From the NCBI RefSeq assembly GCF_019145475.1, contig NZ_JAHTKI010000008.1, forward strand, positions 124,001 to 188,000: a stretch of DNA of 64,000 nucleotides, read 5' to 3'. Under the pieces are notes generated by a model. That model was given only the letters and a program-made list of their open reading frames with translations, was not told where the DNA came from and made no database searches. Positions 18,111 to 25,533 of the stretch are shown here, in pieces. This DNA comes from Pseudomonas botevensis. Lineage in GTDB: Bacteria > Pseudomonadota > Gammaproteobacteria > Pseudomonadales > Pseudomonadaceae. How positions within the stretch are numbered: the first letter of the stretch is position 1; each line of letters begins with the position of its first letter. The position numbers and the translations under genes are program-made.

Positions 18111-18377
18111 TTAATGGTGCCCACCGTGGTATCCGCCGCCGTGATAACCGCGGCCGTACCCGCCGCGATATCCGTGTCCACCGTAATAGTAATAACGGGC
18201 GCCGCCGTAGTAGCGCGGGCCGTAGTAGCCACCGTAGTAATAAGGCGAGTAATAGCCGGGATAGTAGTAAGGAGTGGAGTAGGTATCGTACGGCCCGGCG
18301 TAGTAATAACAGCCGGAAAGCCCCAGACCGAATACCGCAGCGAAAAGCGTTTGACGCAACAGTTTTGGAATACGCAT
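18111..18377 (-). CDS. Tyrosine/glycine-rich small lipoprotein
   Basis: An 88-residue protein with a lipoprotein signal peptide ending LGLSGC (Cys23) and a mature part made almost only of Tyr, Gly, Pro and His (GGYYGPRYYGG...), ending in HGGGYHGGHH. It is 178 bases upstream of a larger relative on the same strand; both share the start context AGGAGGCCGCCATG, pointing to duplication. A metal-binding or surface-matrix role for the His/Tyr-rich tail is possible but unsupported by a known domain. Confidence 0.72.
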   Translation of the reverse strand: MRIPKLLRQTLFAAVFGLGLSGCYYYAGPYDTYSTPYYYPGYYSPYYYGGYYGPRYYGGARYYYYGGHGYRGGYGRGYHGGGYHGGHH

Positions 18378-18508
18378 GGCGGCCTCCTGAAAGACCAGCG
18401 GCCGCTACAGGACAGCGCAGCCGACACCTCTTTTGACTGATGCAACCCGATCAAGTGCCTGCCCCCGTCAGGCTTCGGATCGGCGGTGCCGGTGCGCTGC
18501 CACAGCCC

Positions 18509-18537
18509 TGGTGGAAGCGGGCTTGCCCGCCAAGAGG
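18509..18537. repeat. Single REP-like sequence
   Basis: GTGGAAGCGGGCTTGCCCGCC matches the P. fluorescens REP consensus and lies in the gap between the small lipoprotein gene and the diguanylate cyclase gene. It is a single copy with no facing partner nearby. The rest of 18,378-18,649 shows no gene. Confidence 0.65.
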
Positions 18538-18649
18538 CCATATCAGACGAAACATCCATCAAAGTTGAACCACCGTCATCGCGAAGCAGTTATTTCTCGT
18601 CGCTCCCACTAGAATGCTTGCCATCGGGCCACCGCCAACGGAACTGCCA

Positions 18650-20137
18650 ATGCCGCTCAGATCTGCGCTGTACTCCCAACGTTCATTGGTGTTGACCCTG
18701 ATCGCCCTGCTCGGCGCCGGTTTCCTCGCCACGTCGTTGCTCAGTTACTACGCCTCGCGAGCGTCAATCCGCGACAGCATCGTCAACACCGAACTGCCGC
18801 TGACGTCCGATACGGTGTACTCGGAAATCCAGAAAGACCTCGTCAGACCGATCCTGATTTCCTCGATGATGTCCCGCGACACCTTCATGCGCGACTGGGT
18901 GGTCAACGGCGAACAGGACACCCAGCAGATGACCCGTTACCTCGACGAGGTCATGACCCATTACGGCGCCTACACCGCGTTCTTCGTCTCCAACGCCACC
19001 CTCACCTATTACCATGCCAAGGGCGTACTCAAGCGGGTGAAAATCGACGAGCCGCGCGATGCCTGGTACTTCCGCGTGCGTGACATGCAGGACCCCTACG
19101 AGATCAACGTCGACCCGGATCTTGCCAACAAAGACAACATGACCTTCTTCATCAACTACAAGGTCTACGACTACCACAACCGGTTCATCGGCGCGGCCGG
19201 CGTGGGCCTGACGGTGGATGCGGTGATCAAGCTGATCGACAAGTATCAACAGCGCTATCAACGCAGCGTTTATTTCGTCGACACCTTCGGCCGACTGGTG
19301 CTGACCGGCGCCGAGGGCGGGCCGGAAGGGGCGCGGGTCGGCAAAAGCCTCAACGACCTCGACAGCATGAAAAGCCTGGTCAGCCAGTTGCCCAAACCCC
19401 ATAGCGGCAGCTACGAATATTCCGCCCACGGCCAGGGACATTTCCTCAACGTCCGGTTCATTCCTGAGCTGAACTGGTATCTGTTCGTCGACAAGCGCGA
19501 GGACGGCGCCCTAAGTGAAATCCGTCAGTCGCTGTACCTCAACCTGCTGATTTGCCTGCTGGTGACGCTGATTGTCCTGGCCCTGCTCAACCGGGTGATC
19601 AAGCGCTTCCAGGAAAAGATCCAGGCTCAGGCGACCCTCGACAGCCTGACCGAACTGCCCAACCGTCGCGGCTTTGACCTGCTCGCCGTGCAAGCCCTGC
19701 ATGAAGCGCAGCGCGAGCCGAAACCGCTGACCGCCCTGCTGCTGGATCTGGATCACTTCAAGGCGCTGAACGATACCTATGGGCACATGGCCGGCGATCA
19801 GGTGCTGATCGGGTTCGCCCGGGATCTGCAAAGCTGCCTGCGCCATTCCGACATCGTTTGCCGCTGGGGCGGTGAGGAATTCATCGTTTTGCTGAAGGAC
19901 ACTGACGGCGACACCGGTCAGAAAATTGCCGAGAAGATCCGGCAACACGTCGAACAACAGGACTATGCCTACAACGGTCACACCCTGAATCTGACTGTCA
20001 GTATCGGCGCCACCACCCTGCAACGGGACGACACCTTGCACAGCCTGCTGTCCCGGGCCGATCATGCGATGTACCGGGCCAAGCAAACCGGTCGCAACCG
20101 CACCTGCGTGGAAATGCCTCACTCGACCTATGCCTGA
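18650..20137 (+). CDS. Membrane diguanylate cyclase with extracytoplasmic Cache-type sensor
   Basis: A 495-residue c-di-GMP synthase. There is a membrane span near residues 15-35 (LIALLGAGFLATSLLSYYA), a long periplasmic region (about 36-290) resembling a Cache-type sensor (YFRVRDMQDPYEINVDPDLANKDNMTFFINYKVYD), and a second span (LYLNLLICLLVTLIVLALL). The C-terminal GGDEF domain has DLDHFKALNDTYGHMAGDQVL and the active-site variant GGEEF, which is compatible with activity. The ATG at 18650 is preferred over one 12 codons upstream. The next small gene overlaps its stop. Confidence 0.92.
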   Translation: MPLRSALYSQRSLVLTLIALLGAGFLATSLLSYYASRASIRDSIVNTELPLTSDTVYSEIQKDLVRPILISSMMSRDTFMRDWVVNGEQDTQQMTRYLDEVMTHYGAYTAFFVSNATLTYYHAKGVLKRVKIDEPRDAWYFRVRDMQDPYEINVDPDLANKDNMTFFINYKVYDYHNRFIGAAGVGLTVDAVIKLIDKYQQRYQRSVYFVDTFGRLVLTGAEGGPEGARVGKSLNDLDSMKSLVSQLPKPHSGSYEYSAHGQGHFLNVRFIPELNWYLFVDKREDGALSEIRQSLYLNLLICLLVTLIVLALLNRVIKRFQEKIQAQATLDSLTELPNRRGFDLLAVQALHEAQREPKPLTALLLDLDHFKALNDTYGHMAGDQVLIGFARDLQSCLRHSDIVCRWGGEEFIVLLKDTDGDTGQKIAEKIRQHVEQQDYAYNGHTLNLTVSIGATTLQRDDTLHSLLSRADHAMYRAKQTGRNRTCVEMPHSTYA

Positions 20138-20357
20138 CATGACCCGACCTGACCTCTGCCCGGCCTGTGGTGCCCGCAACGACTGCACCCTGGCCGATCC
20201 CCGCACCGCCGATCACGCGTGCTGGTGCTATGGCGTCAGCATCGATCCGGCGGTACTCGAAGCGTTGCCGCCAACACTGCGCGACAAATCCTGCCTGTGC
20301 CCGCGCTGCGCTCAGGTCGAGGCGCAACTGCAAGCGGCCAAACGGCCGATCCCGTAA
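20130..20357 (+). CDS. Small cysteine-rich CWC-family protein
   Basis: A 75-residue soluble protein with eight cysteines, including CPACGARNDC, the Cys-Trp-Cys triplet (HACWCYG) and CLCPRCA, which define the cysteine-rich CWC family and suggest a zinc or other metal site. No function is established. The ATG at 20130 overlaps the stop of the upstream cyclase gene (an ATG three codons later is an alternative), and the gene ends 33 bases before the pseudouridine synthase gene, so the three may be one transcript. Confidence 0.85.
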   Translation: MPDMTRPDLCPACGARNDCTLADPRTADHACWCYGVSIDPAVLEALPPTLRDKSCLCPRCAQVEAQLQAAKRPIP

Positions 20358-20390
20358 GATGCGCGCCCCTTTGTCTGCCGATTCCTGACC

Positions 20391-21083
20391 ATGCGCGTCG
20401 ACCGTTTCCTCAGCAACTTGCCCCGCTACAACCGTCAGCAGGTTCGTCTGTTGCTGGTGGAAAAGCGCGTGCGCATTGACGGAAAAGTCGTCAGCGATCC
20501 CCACAGCGAAGTGCTGGAATTCAGCCGCGTCGAAGTCGACGACGAGGTGCTGCAAAGCGGCAAACCCGCGCGCTACTTCATGCTGCACAAGCCCCAGGGC
20601 TGCGTCAGCGCCACCCGCGACCCGCAACATCGAACCGTGCTCGACCTGATCGACGAACCGGACAAGGACGACCTGCACATTGCCGGACGCCTGGACTTCA
20701 ACACCACCGGGCTGATGCTGATCACCAACGACGGCAGTTGGTCGCGACGTCTGACCCAGCCGCAGACCAAATTGCCGAAGGTCTACTACGTCGAAACCGA
20801 GCAGGACATCGGCCCGGAATATGCGATCAAGTTCGCCGAGGGGATCTACTTCGCCTTCGAGAGCCTGACCACCCAACCGGCGCTGCTTGAAGTGCTTGGC
20901 CCGAAGGCGGCACGGCTGAGCATCGTCGAAGGTCGCTACCACCAGGTGAAGCGCATGTTCGGTTACTTCAACAACAAGGTGCTGCGCCTGCACCGTGAAT
21001 CCATGGGCGAATTGCGGCTCGATGACGCGCTAAAACCGGGCGAGTATCGCGCTTTGCGCACCGAAGAGATTCATTTGTTCTAA
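20391..21083 (+). CDS. rsuA: RsuA-family 16S rRNA pseudouridine synthase
   Basis: Converts a uridine in rRNA to pseudouridine, probably U516 of 16S rRNA. The 230-residue protein has an N-terminal S4 RNA-binding domain (MRVDRFLSNLPRYNRQQVRLLL, residues 1-45) and the catalytic domain with GRLDFNTTGLMLITNDG, where the Asp is the catalytic nucleophile of the RsuA/RluB/E/F family, plus EGRYHQVKRMF near the C-terminus. The S4 domain and length favour RsuA over RluE, but the exact target base is inferred. Confidence 0.9.
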   Translation: MRVDRFLSNLPRYNRQQVRLLLVEKRVRIDGKVVSDPHSEVLEFSRVEVDDEVLQSGKPARYFMLHKPQGCVSATRDPQHRTVLDLIDEPDKDDLHIAGRLDFNTTGLMLITNDGSWSRRLTQPQTKLPKVYYVETEQDIGPEYAIKFAEGIYFAFESLTTQPALLEVLGPKAARLSIVEGRYHQVKRMFGYFNNKVLRLHRESMGELRLDDALKPGEYRALRTEEIHLF

Positions 21084-21393
21084 GCCGGCGACCGCTCAGC
21101 AGAAGTTGTCGAACAATTTACCAACGGCACTTGCGCGATCCTGATCCCCCTGCTTGAATCAGGACGTCGGCCGAATTGTGACCGACGAGTCACAACATAC
21201 TTCTAAGAAACTTTTTGTCGGTAGAGAGCCTCAAGGCTCCGCCTCAGCCGACAGATTGCCCGCCAATAACAATACCCGTCGACCAGCCGTTTCCGGATCG
21301 ACATGGGCCTGCAAATTCCAGGCGTATGCCTACCTGTCACAAAGCTCGTGCAATCTGTTTGCGCGCCTACCCGCTTGCCAGGAGTCTTATGAC
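21084..21393 (+). other. Long leader region upstream of phaG with nested hairpin
   Basis: This 310-base gap has no convincing gene; an in-frame extension of phaG through it lacks coding character. A nested hairpin is visible: outer stem TGTCGG (21216-21221) with CCGACA (21248-21253), inner stem GAGCCT (21226-21231) with AGGCTC (21234-21239). It lies about 140 bases before the phaG start and has no T-run, so a structured 5' leader is more likely than a terminator. Confidence 0.45.
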
Positions 21394-22278
21394 ATGAGGC
21401 CAGAAATCGCTGTGCTGGATATACAAGGTCAGTATCGGGTTTACACGGAGTTCTATCGCACAGACGCTGCGCAAAAGACCATTATTCTGGTCAACGGCTC
21501 AATGGCCACGACGGCGTCGTTTGCTCAAACCGTGAAAAATCTGCACCCACAATTCAATGTGGTTTGCTATGACCAGCCCTACGCGGGCAAGTCAAAAATC
21601 CACAACCGCCACGAGAAAATGCTGACGAAGGAAATCGAAGGGCAGATCCTGCTGGAGCTCATCGATCACTTCGCCGCCGAGCACGTTCTGTCGTTTTCCT
21701 GGGGCGGTGCCGCGACCATGGTCGCCCTCGCGCACCAGCCACGGCGCATCGAAAAAGCCGTGATCAGCTCGTTCTCCCCGGTGATCAACGCGCACATGCT
21801 CGACTACCTCGAGCGCGGCGTCGAACACCTCGGCAACCTGGATCGCGACCGGGTCGGGCATCTGGTCAACAACACCATCGGCAAACACCTGCCCTCATTG
21901 TTCAAGCGTTTCAACTATCGCCACGTCAGCAGCCTGGCCGAACACGAATACGGGCAGATGCACTTTCACATCAACAATGTGCTGCACAGCGATCGCCAGT
22001 GCTACTTGAACGCGGCGAAGAAAATCAACGTGCCGGTGCTGTTCATGAACGGCGAATGGGACGAGTACACCTCCGCCGAGGATGCCCGCCTGTTCGGCAA
22101 CCATGTGGCGCAAAGCACGTTCACCACCCTGCAAGCCACAGGGCACTTTCTCGACATGGAACACAAATCCGCCTGCCGGGATAGCCAGAACGCACTGCTC
22201 GGCTTCCTTAAGCCGACCGAGCAGATGAGCCGGACGCGCTATCAGTTCACTCAGGATCACCATGCGCTGGCCATTTGA
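21394..22278 (+). CDS. phaG: PhaG, 3-hydroxyacyl-ACP thioesterase/transacylase
   Basis: Alpha/beta-hydrolase (294 residues) that diverts (R)-3-hydroxyacyl groups from fatty-acid synthesis (ACP) towards medium-chain polyhydroxyalkanoate. The N-terminus MRPEIAVLDIQGQYRVYTEF matches P. putida PhaG as remembered. The nucleophile elbow is SFSWGG (Ser102), and VNGSMATTASF, GEWDEYTSAEDA and GHFLDME are shared with the RhlA/PhaG group. RhlA, which makes rhamnolipid lipid precursors, is the closest alternative, but the N-terminus and C-terminus favour PhaG. The start at 21394 has an AGGAG site. Confidence 0.9.
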   Translation: MRPEIAVLDIQGQYRVYTEFYRTDAAQKTIILVNGSMATTASFAQTVKNLHPQFNVVCYDQPYAGKSKIHNRHEKMLTKEIEGQILLELIDHFAAEHVLSFSWGGAATMVALAHQPRRIEKAVISSFSPVINAHMLDYLERGVEHLGNLDRDRVGHLVNNTIGKHLPSLFKRFNYRHVSSLAEHEYGQMHFHINNVLHSDRQCYLNAAKKINVPVLFMNGEWDEYTSAEDARLFGNHVAQSTFTTLQATGHFLDMEHKSACRDSQNALLGFLKPTEQMSRTRYQFTQDHHALAI

Positions 22279-22289
22279 AAAAGTGTCAT

Positions 22290-22350
22290 CGCGAGCAAGC
22301 CAGCGGACCTGATGCTTTTGGGTTTTTGAGGCCGCTGCGCTTGCCCGCGA
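22290..22350. repeat. Degenerate REP pair downstream of phaG
   Basis: GCGAGCAAGCCAGCGG and, about 30 bases on, CCGCTGCGCTTGCCCGCG face each other and could form an imperfect hairpin after phaG. The sequence is of the fluorescens REP class but diverged. Confidence 0.6.
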
Positions 22351-22448
22351 ATGACCGACTGCCGGTCTGCTTCAAGGCTTTCAACAGATCAAGCGCAAAG
22401 AAAACTTCTAATCCGCGCCCGAGTCTGGTACAAAGTCAGCCGCTCTGA

Positions 22449-22522
22449 GCGGGTGTCGTATAATGGCATTACTCCAGCTTCCCAAGCTGATAACGAGGGT
22501 TCGATTCCCTTCACCCGCTCCA
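22449..22522 (+). tRNA. tRNA-Gly, anticodon CCC
   Basis: A 74-nt cloverleaf with encoded CCA. The acceptor stem is GCGGGTG / CACCCGC, the anticodon loop TTCCCAA gives anticodon CCC, and the T arm contains GGTTCGATTCC. The layout matches E. coli glyU. A good terminator follows about 50 bases later. Confidence 0.96.
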
Positions 22523-22571
22523 ATCAAATTCATGTCTCGCGTTGTGTTTTGTGACGAGGGATGCAGAAATG

Positions 22572-22600
22572 AAAAAACCGGCCAATGAGCCGGTTTTTTT
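22572..22600. terminator. Rho-independent terminator after tRNA-Gly
   Basis: A-run, stem CCGGC / GCCGG with loop CAATGA extended by A-T pairs, then a T-run of seven; symmetrical, so probably active in both directions. Confidence 0.92.
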
Positions 22601-22731
22601 GTGCCTGAAATTCGGGATGCAAAGTCTCCGAGGTGTTGCAGCAACGGCCTGCAACACACTCCCCGGCCCCGCGTTTTTTTGCCCTGTCTAGACTGCTTAG
22701 ATCACTAAAGCCAACCATGGACAGTGACCGC

Positions 22732-22783
22732 TTGGTGGTTATAGTGTTGATCGCCGCAAATCAGTAGGTATAGTACCCACCAA
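22732..22783 (+). promoter_or_regulatory. hicAB promoter with flanking inverted repeat
   Basis: A sigma-70-type promoter is visible: TTGATC (22747-22752), 16 bases, TATAGT (22769-22774). It is flanked by a perfect 7-bp inverted repeat, TTGGTGG at 22732-22738 and CCACCAA at 22777-22783. HicB antitoxins with a C-terminal DNA-binding domain repress their own promoter, so the repeat is the probable operator; this is inferred from position and symmetry. Confidence 0.65.
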
Positions 22784-22803
22784 TCACATCACAAGGAGGT
22801 GTT

Positions 22804-22983
22804 GTGAACAGCCGTTTTTTAATCGGCCAACTCGTCGCGGACGGTTGGTATCTGGTACGGATCAGAGGCAGCCACCATCACTTCAAACACCCGACCAAAC
22901 CCGGTCTGGTGACGGTGCCTCATCCGAAAAAGGATTTGCTCAAGAAGACGGCCATCAGCATTTTGCAACAGGCGCTGCTTTGA
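22804..22983 (+). CDS. hicA: HicA toxin, mRNA interferase
   Basis: A 59-residue HicA/YcfA-family toxin with a dsRNA-binding-like fold that cleaves mRNA. The sequence MNSRFLIGQLVADGWYLVRI is followed by the catalytic His segment GSHHHFKHP and by VTVPHPKKDLLKKTAISILQQA. It starts with GTG at 22804 behind a near-perfect AAGGAGGTG ribosome site. The antitoxin gene follows 32 bases later. Size, histidine motif and gene order are all typical of HicAB. Confidence 0.93.
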   Translation: MNSRFLIGQLVADGWYLVRIRGSHHHFKHPTKPGLVTVPHPKKDLLKKTAISILQQALL

Positions 22984-23015
22984 CGGGTTTGAACAGCAGC
23001 CATGGAGAACAACAG

Positions 23016-23423
23016 ATGCTCTACCCAATTGCGATTTCAATAGGTGATGAAGAACACGCCTGGGGAGTGGAGGTGCCGGACATTCCTGGCTGCTACTCCG
23101 CCGGAGACGATCTGGACGATGCGATGGCCATGGCGCGGGAAGCCATTGAAGGTCACTTCGAGATTCTCGCCGAAGACGGCGCGCCGATTCCACCCGCCAG
23201 CAAGGTCACACTGCATGCTGCCAATCCGAAGTACGCCGGTTGCACTTGGGCAGTGGTGGACATCGACGTGACCAAGTACCTGGGGAAGGCGCAGAAACTC
23301 AACATCACGTTGCCGGGTTATTTGCTTAATCGTATTGATGAATACGTGCTGCATCACCCGGAGGAAAAAAGCCGCTCGGGGTTTCTGGCATCTGCCGCGC
23401 TCAAGGTTTTGCAGAAGGGTTGA
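23016..23423 (+). CDS. hicB: HicB antitoxin
   Basis: A 135-residue antitoxin with two parts: an N-terminal partial RNase H-like domain (MLYPIAISIGDEEHAWGVEVPDIPGCYSAGD, residues about 1-70) that binds and blocks HicA, and a C-terminal ribbon-helix-helix segment (KLNITLPGYLLNRIDEYVLHHPEEKSRSGFLASAALKVL) that binds the operon operator. The ATG at 23016 is preceded by GGAGAACA. The longer open frame upstream overlaps hicA in another frame and is not used. A strong terminator follows directly. Confidence 0.93.
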   Translation: MLYPIAISIGDEEHAWGVEVPDIPGCYSAGDDLDDAMAMAREAIEGHFEILAEDGAPIPPASKVTLHAANPKYAGCTWAVVDIDVTKYLGKAQKLNITLPGYLLNRIDEYVLHHPEEKSRSGFLASAALKVLQKG

Positions 23424-23433
23424 TTTCAGAGCG

Positions 23434-23463
23434 AAAAAACCGGTCGTCATGACCGGTTTTTTT
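23434..23463. terminator. Bidirectional terminator after hicB
   Basis: A-run, stem ACCGGTC / GACCGGT with a short GTCAT-type loop, and a T-run of seven; it separates hicB from the convergent DUF6124-type gene. Confidence 0.92.
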
Positions 23464-23478
23464 CAGGCCAGCCGAAAG

Positions 23479-23847
23479 CTACTCGTTCAGCTCAACGTGA
23501 TCCAGCGCCTGGTTCACCGCCAACTCCGCCACCATCACTACCTGGGCAATGCCCAGCGCAGTCTTTCGGCAGGAGCTGTCCAGCGTCGCGGCAAAGTTGT
23601 TGAGCATCTCGGTCGCTGAACCCAGGGTCTCGCTGGCGTTGGCCAACAGGGATTCGGCGTTGTACTTCGGGTTGGCGAGGTACATGGGCTCGGGTTCATG
23701 GGCGCAGTGCATGATGGACGCGGACGAGACGAGGTAGTGATCGAGGGCGCGCTCAGCCGCGTCGTGGAGTTTTCTGGAGTCGATGGATTCGTAGGGCGAG
23801 GTTGGATCGGTTTCGACTTCGGGTGGGTTGGGTGTTGGTTTTTTCAT
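23479..23847 (-). CDS. DUF6124-type small conserved protein
   Basis: A 122-residue soluble protein of a Pseudomonas-restricted family. The N-terminus MKKPTPNPPEVETDPTSPYESIDSRKLHDAAERALDHYL is characteristic; the C-terminal half is predicted helical (ESLLANASETLGSATEMLNNFAATLD ... LGIAQVVMVAELAVNQAL). No enzymatic motif or signal peptide is visible and the function is unknown. The ATG at 23847 is chosen because the family starts there. The upstream leader can fold into a long hairpin (see the ncRNA entry), which may control expression. Confidence 0.82.
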   Translation of the reverse strand: MKKPTPNPPEVETDPTSPYESIDSRKLHDAAERALDHYLVSSASIMHCAHEPEPMYLANPKYNAESLLANASETLGSATEMLNNFAATLDSSCRKTALGIAQVVMVAELAVNQALDHVELNE

Positions 23848-23898
23848 AGTGTCATCCCGTTTATTTCGTGAGTGCTGACCATTCGGTTCCACGCGAAG

Positions 23899-23976
23899 GG
23901 TGGCAGCTGTACGCAGGTTGGAACCCGGGGAAACGGAAAACCCGGCAGACTCGAAGGCCTCCCGCGCACAGCCACC
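23899..23976 (-). ncRNA. Structured RNA leader upstream of the DUF6124-type gene
   Basis: On the minus strand a 78-nt segment folds into a long stem: GGTGGC pairs with GCCACC, then after a 3-nt bulge TGTGCGCGGG pairs with CCTGCGTACA (10 pairs, two G-U). The enclosed part has further complementarity (CCGGG / CCCGG). It ends about 50 bases before the ATG of the DUF6124-type gene. Length and regularity suggest a functional cis-acting RNA or a small RNA, but no known riboswitch was recognised and covariation could not be tested. Confidence 0.5.
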
Positions 23977-24211
23977 ATAACGGAGTGCTCACATAAAACG
24001 TGCGCAAGCATACGTCACGAAAGGTGCTTTTACTTCCGATTATCCTCGGGGTTCCAATCCCGATCGCTGAATCAACAGCGACGACTAAAGGCTAGAGATC
24101 GGACTTCCGACGGACAACCTGAAAAGAGCGTGGGAAAGTTCGGCAAATTCGACACAACCTTTAAACATGGGACCTGTTTTGGGTTCATCCGGCAGGGCCG
24201 TACCTTCAAAA

Positions 24212-24362
24212 GCCCCTCACCCTAACCCTCTCCCGGAGGGAGAGGGGGCTGACCGTGTCGATCGTACGAGTTACGTAGGCCCGGGATATCGCGTCGAAAC
24301 CAGAATCTGAACTGCATGAAGATCAGCGTCCTATCCCCCGAAAGAGGGCCGGGGTGAGGGGC
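24212..24362. repeat. MITE-like element with CCCTCACCC-type ends
   Basis: One end carries CCCCTCACCCTAACCCTCTC and an internal CTCTCCC/GGGAGAG palindrome; the other ends in GGGCCGGGGTGAGGGGC in inverted orientation, about 150 bases away. This CCCTCACCCTAACCCTCTCCC family is a common dispersed palindrome in proteobacterial genomes. No transposase is encoded. Confidence 0.55.
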
Positions 24363-24393
24363 AGGGATTGAGGCCGCACCACACAACCCCATC

Positions 24394-25164
24394 TCAACGC
24401 GTCGCCACAATGAATAACCGTGGAAACGGCAACAGCACCGAACCATCGGGCAACGCCGGATAGGCCCGCGCAACCGCCGCCAGATATTGTTTCAGATAAT
24501 CCTCTCGCTCGGCCTCGGTCAAAGGGCTGAGAAACGGAATCAACCCACTGCCCTTGAACCACTCCACCACCCCTGCCGCGCCGCCCGACAACTGATGGTG
24601 ATAAGTCGTGCGCCACACATCGACCCGCGAACAATGCGGCCGCAGCATCGAGAAGTAACCGCTGGCATCTGCCATCTCGGTGCGCTGCCCGGCAGCCCCG
24701 GCGAGTTTCCCTGCCCATGGGCCATTGGCGGCGACTTCACGCATCAGGCGATGAGACGGCTCATTGAGGTTATCCGGCATCTGGATCGCCAGACTGCCAC
24801 CCGACGCCAATTTGCCCGCCAGCGCCGGCAGCAACGTCTCGTGCTCAGGCACCCACTGCAACACCGCGTTGGCGAAGATCACATCGAACGGACCTTCATC
24901 GCTCCATGCATCAATATCTGCGACCTCAAACTGCAACTGCGGCAGACGCTTGCGTGCCGCGTCGATCATGTCCGGTGAACTGTCCAGCCCTTGCACCCTG
25001 GCCTGTGGAAAAGCCTCGACCAGCAGCTCCGTCGAGTTGCCGGGACCACAACCGATATCCACCACCGACTGCGCCAGGGCCGGGGGAATCGCCGCGAGCA
25101 GATCACGGGCCGGGCGGGTGCGTTCATCTTCGAAAGCGACGTATTGTTTGGCGGACCAACTCAT
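24394..25164 (-). CDS. tam: Tam, trans-aconitate 2-methyltransferase
   Basis: Cytosolic SAM-dependent enzyme (256 residues) that methylates trans-aconitate, a spontaneous inhibitor of aconitase. The N-terminus MSWSAKQYVAFEDERTRPARDLLAAIP is diagnostic; the SAM-binding motifs are VVDIGCGPGNSTELL and GLDSSPDMIDAAR, followed by FDVIFANAVLQWVPEH. The C-terminal part (WRTTYHHQLSGGAAGVVEWFKGSGLIPFLSPL) matches the family. The ATG at 25164 follows an AGGAG site; the longer upstream frame is not used. Confidence 0.96.
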   Translation of the reverse strand: MSWSAKQYVAFEDERTRPARDLLAAIPPALAQSVVDIGCGPGNSTELLVEAFPQARVQGLDSSPDMIDAARKRLPQLQFEVADIDAWSDEGPFDVIFANAVLQWVPEHETLLPALAGKLASGGSLAIQMPDNLNEPSHRLMREVAANGPWAGKLAGAAGQRTEMADASGYFSMLRPHCSRVDVWRTTYHHQLSGGAAGVVEWFKGSGLIPFLSPLTEAEREDYLKQYLAAVARAYPALPDGSVLLPFPRLFIVATR

Positions 25165-25533
25165 TGCGTTCTCCTGACACGGTGCGTTCCAGAGGTTCAT
25201 TACGATACAGGCCGGGCAGGCCTCAGCTCCAGACCGACACATTTCAAACGATGTCCGCCCGGCCTTATTACCCATTCTTCGGTGCTTATCACCAGACTGA
25301 CCGTTCGTCGAACCACATAAGCTCGGTTTTGACAGCATGAAAAATCTACCTATAGTCAATTTGCGGCAGGCGGAAGGAACCGCCCCATCAGCTGTCCTGC
25401 AGGGAGCAGATTCTGCTCATCTCTCGTGACCGGTGGGTTCCGTCAGTAGTGTGTTCGCAACGGCCAGTTTGGCAAGCAACGTTGTCGCACCTGAATTGCA
25501 ATCAGGTGCCCACTTTGAAAAAGGAGCTTTACC
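25165..25533 (+). other. Regulatory region between tam and the AidA/PixA-like genes
   Basis: This 369-base gap holds no gene. It contains the promoter at 25329-25356, and a perfect 8-bp hairpin (GCACCTGA at 25487-25494, TCAGGTGC at 25502-25509) between that promoter and the ribosome site AAGGAG of the first AidA-like gene. The implied 5' leader is about 170 nt, long enough for post-transcriptional control. Confidence 0.5.
25329..25356 (+). promoter_or_regulatory. Sigma-70 promoter of the AidA/PixA-like pair
   Basis: TTGACA (25329-25334, perfect), 16-base spacer, TATAGT (25351-25356, five of six). It points towards the first AidA-like gene. This is one of the best consensus promoters in the window. 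Confidence 0.75.

Larger units (their letters stand above)
23848..24393. other. Gene-free region with RNA leader and repeat
   Basis: This 546-base region contains no supported gene. Next to the DUF6124-type gene is the foldable leader; near tam is a palindromic repeat element. The 24,000-24,210 part shows no recognisable feature and is more AT-rich than the flanking genes. Confidence 0.5.

Noticed and set aside
21394..22278. RhlA (rhamnolipid precursor synthase) as the name for the alpha/beta-hydrolase
   Set aside because: RhlA and PhaG are close relatives, but the N-terminus MRPEIAVLDIQGQYRVYTEF and the C-terminal region fit PhaG better, and no rhlB gene follows.
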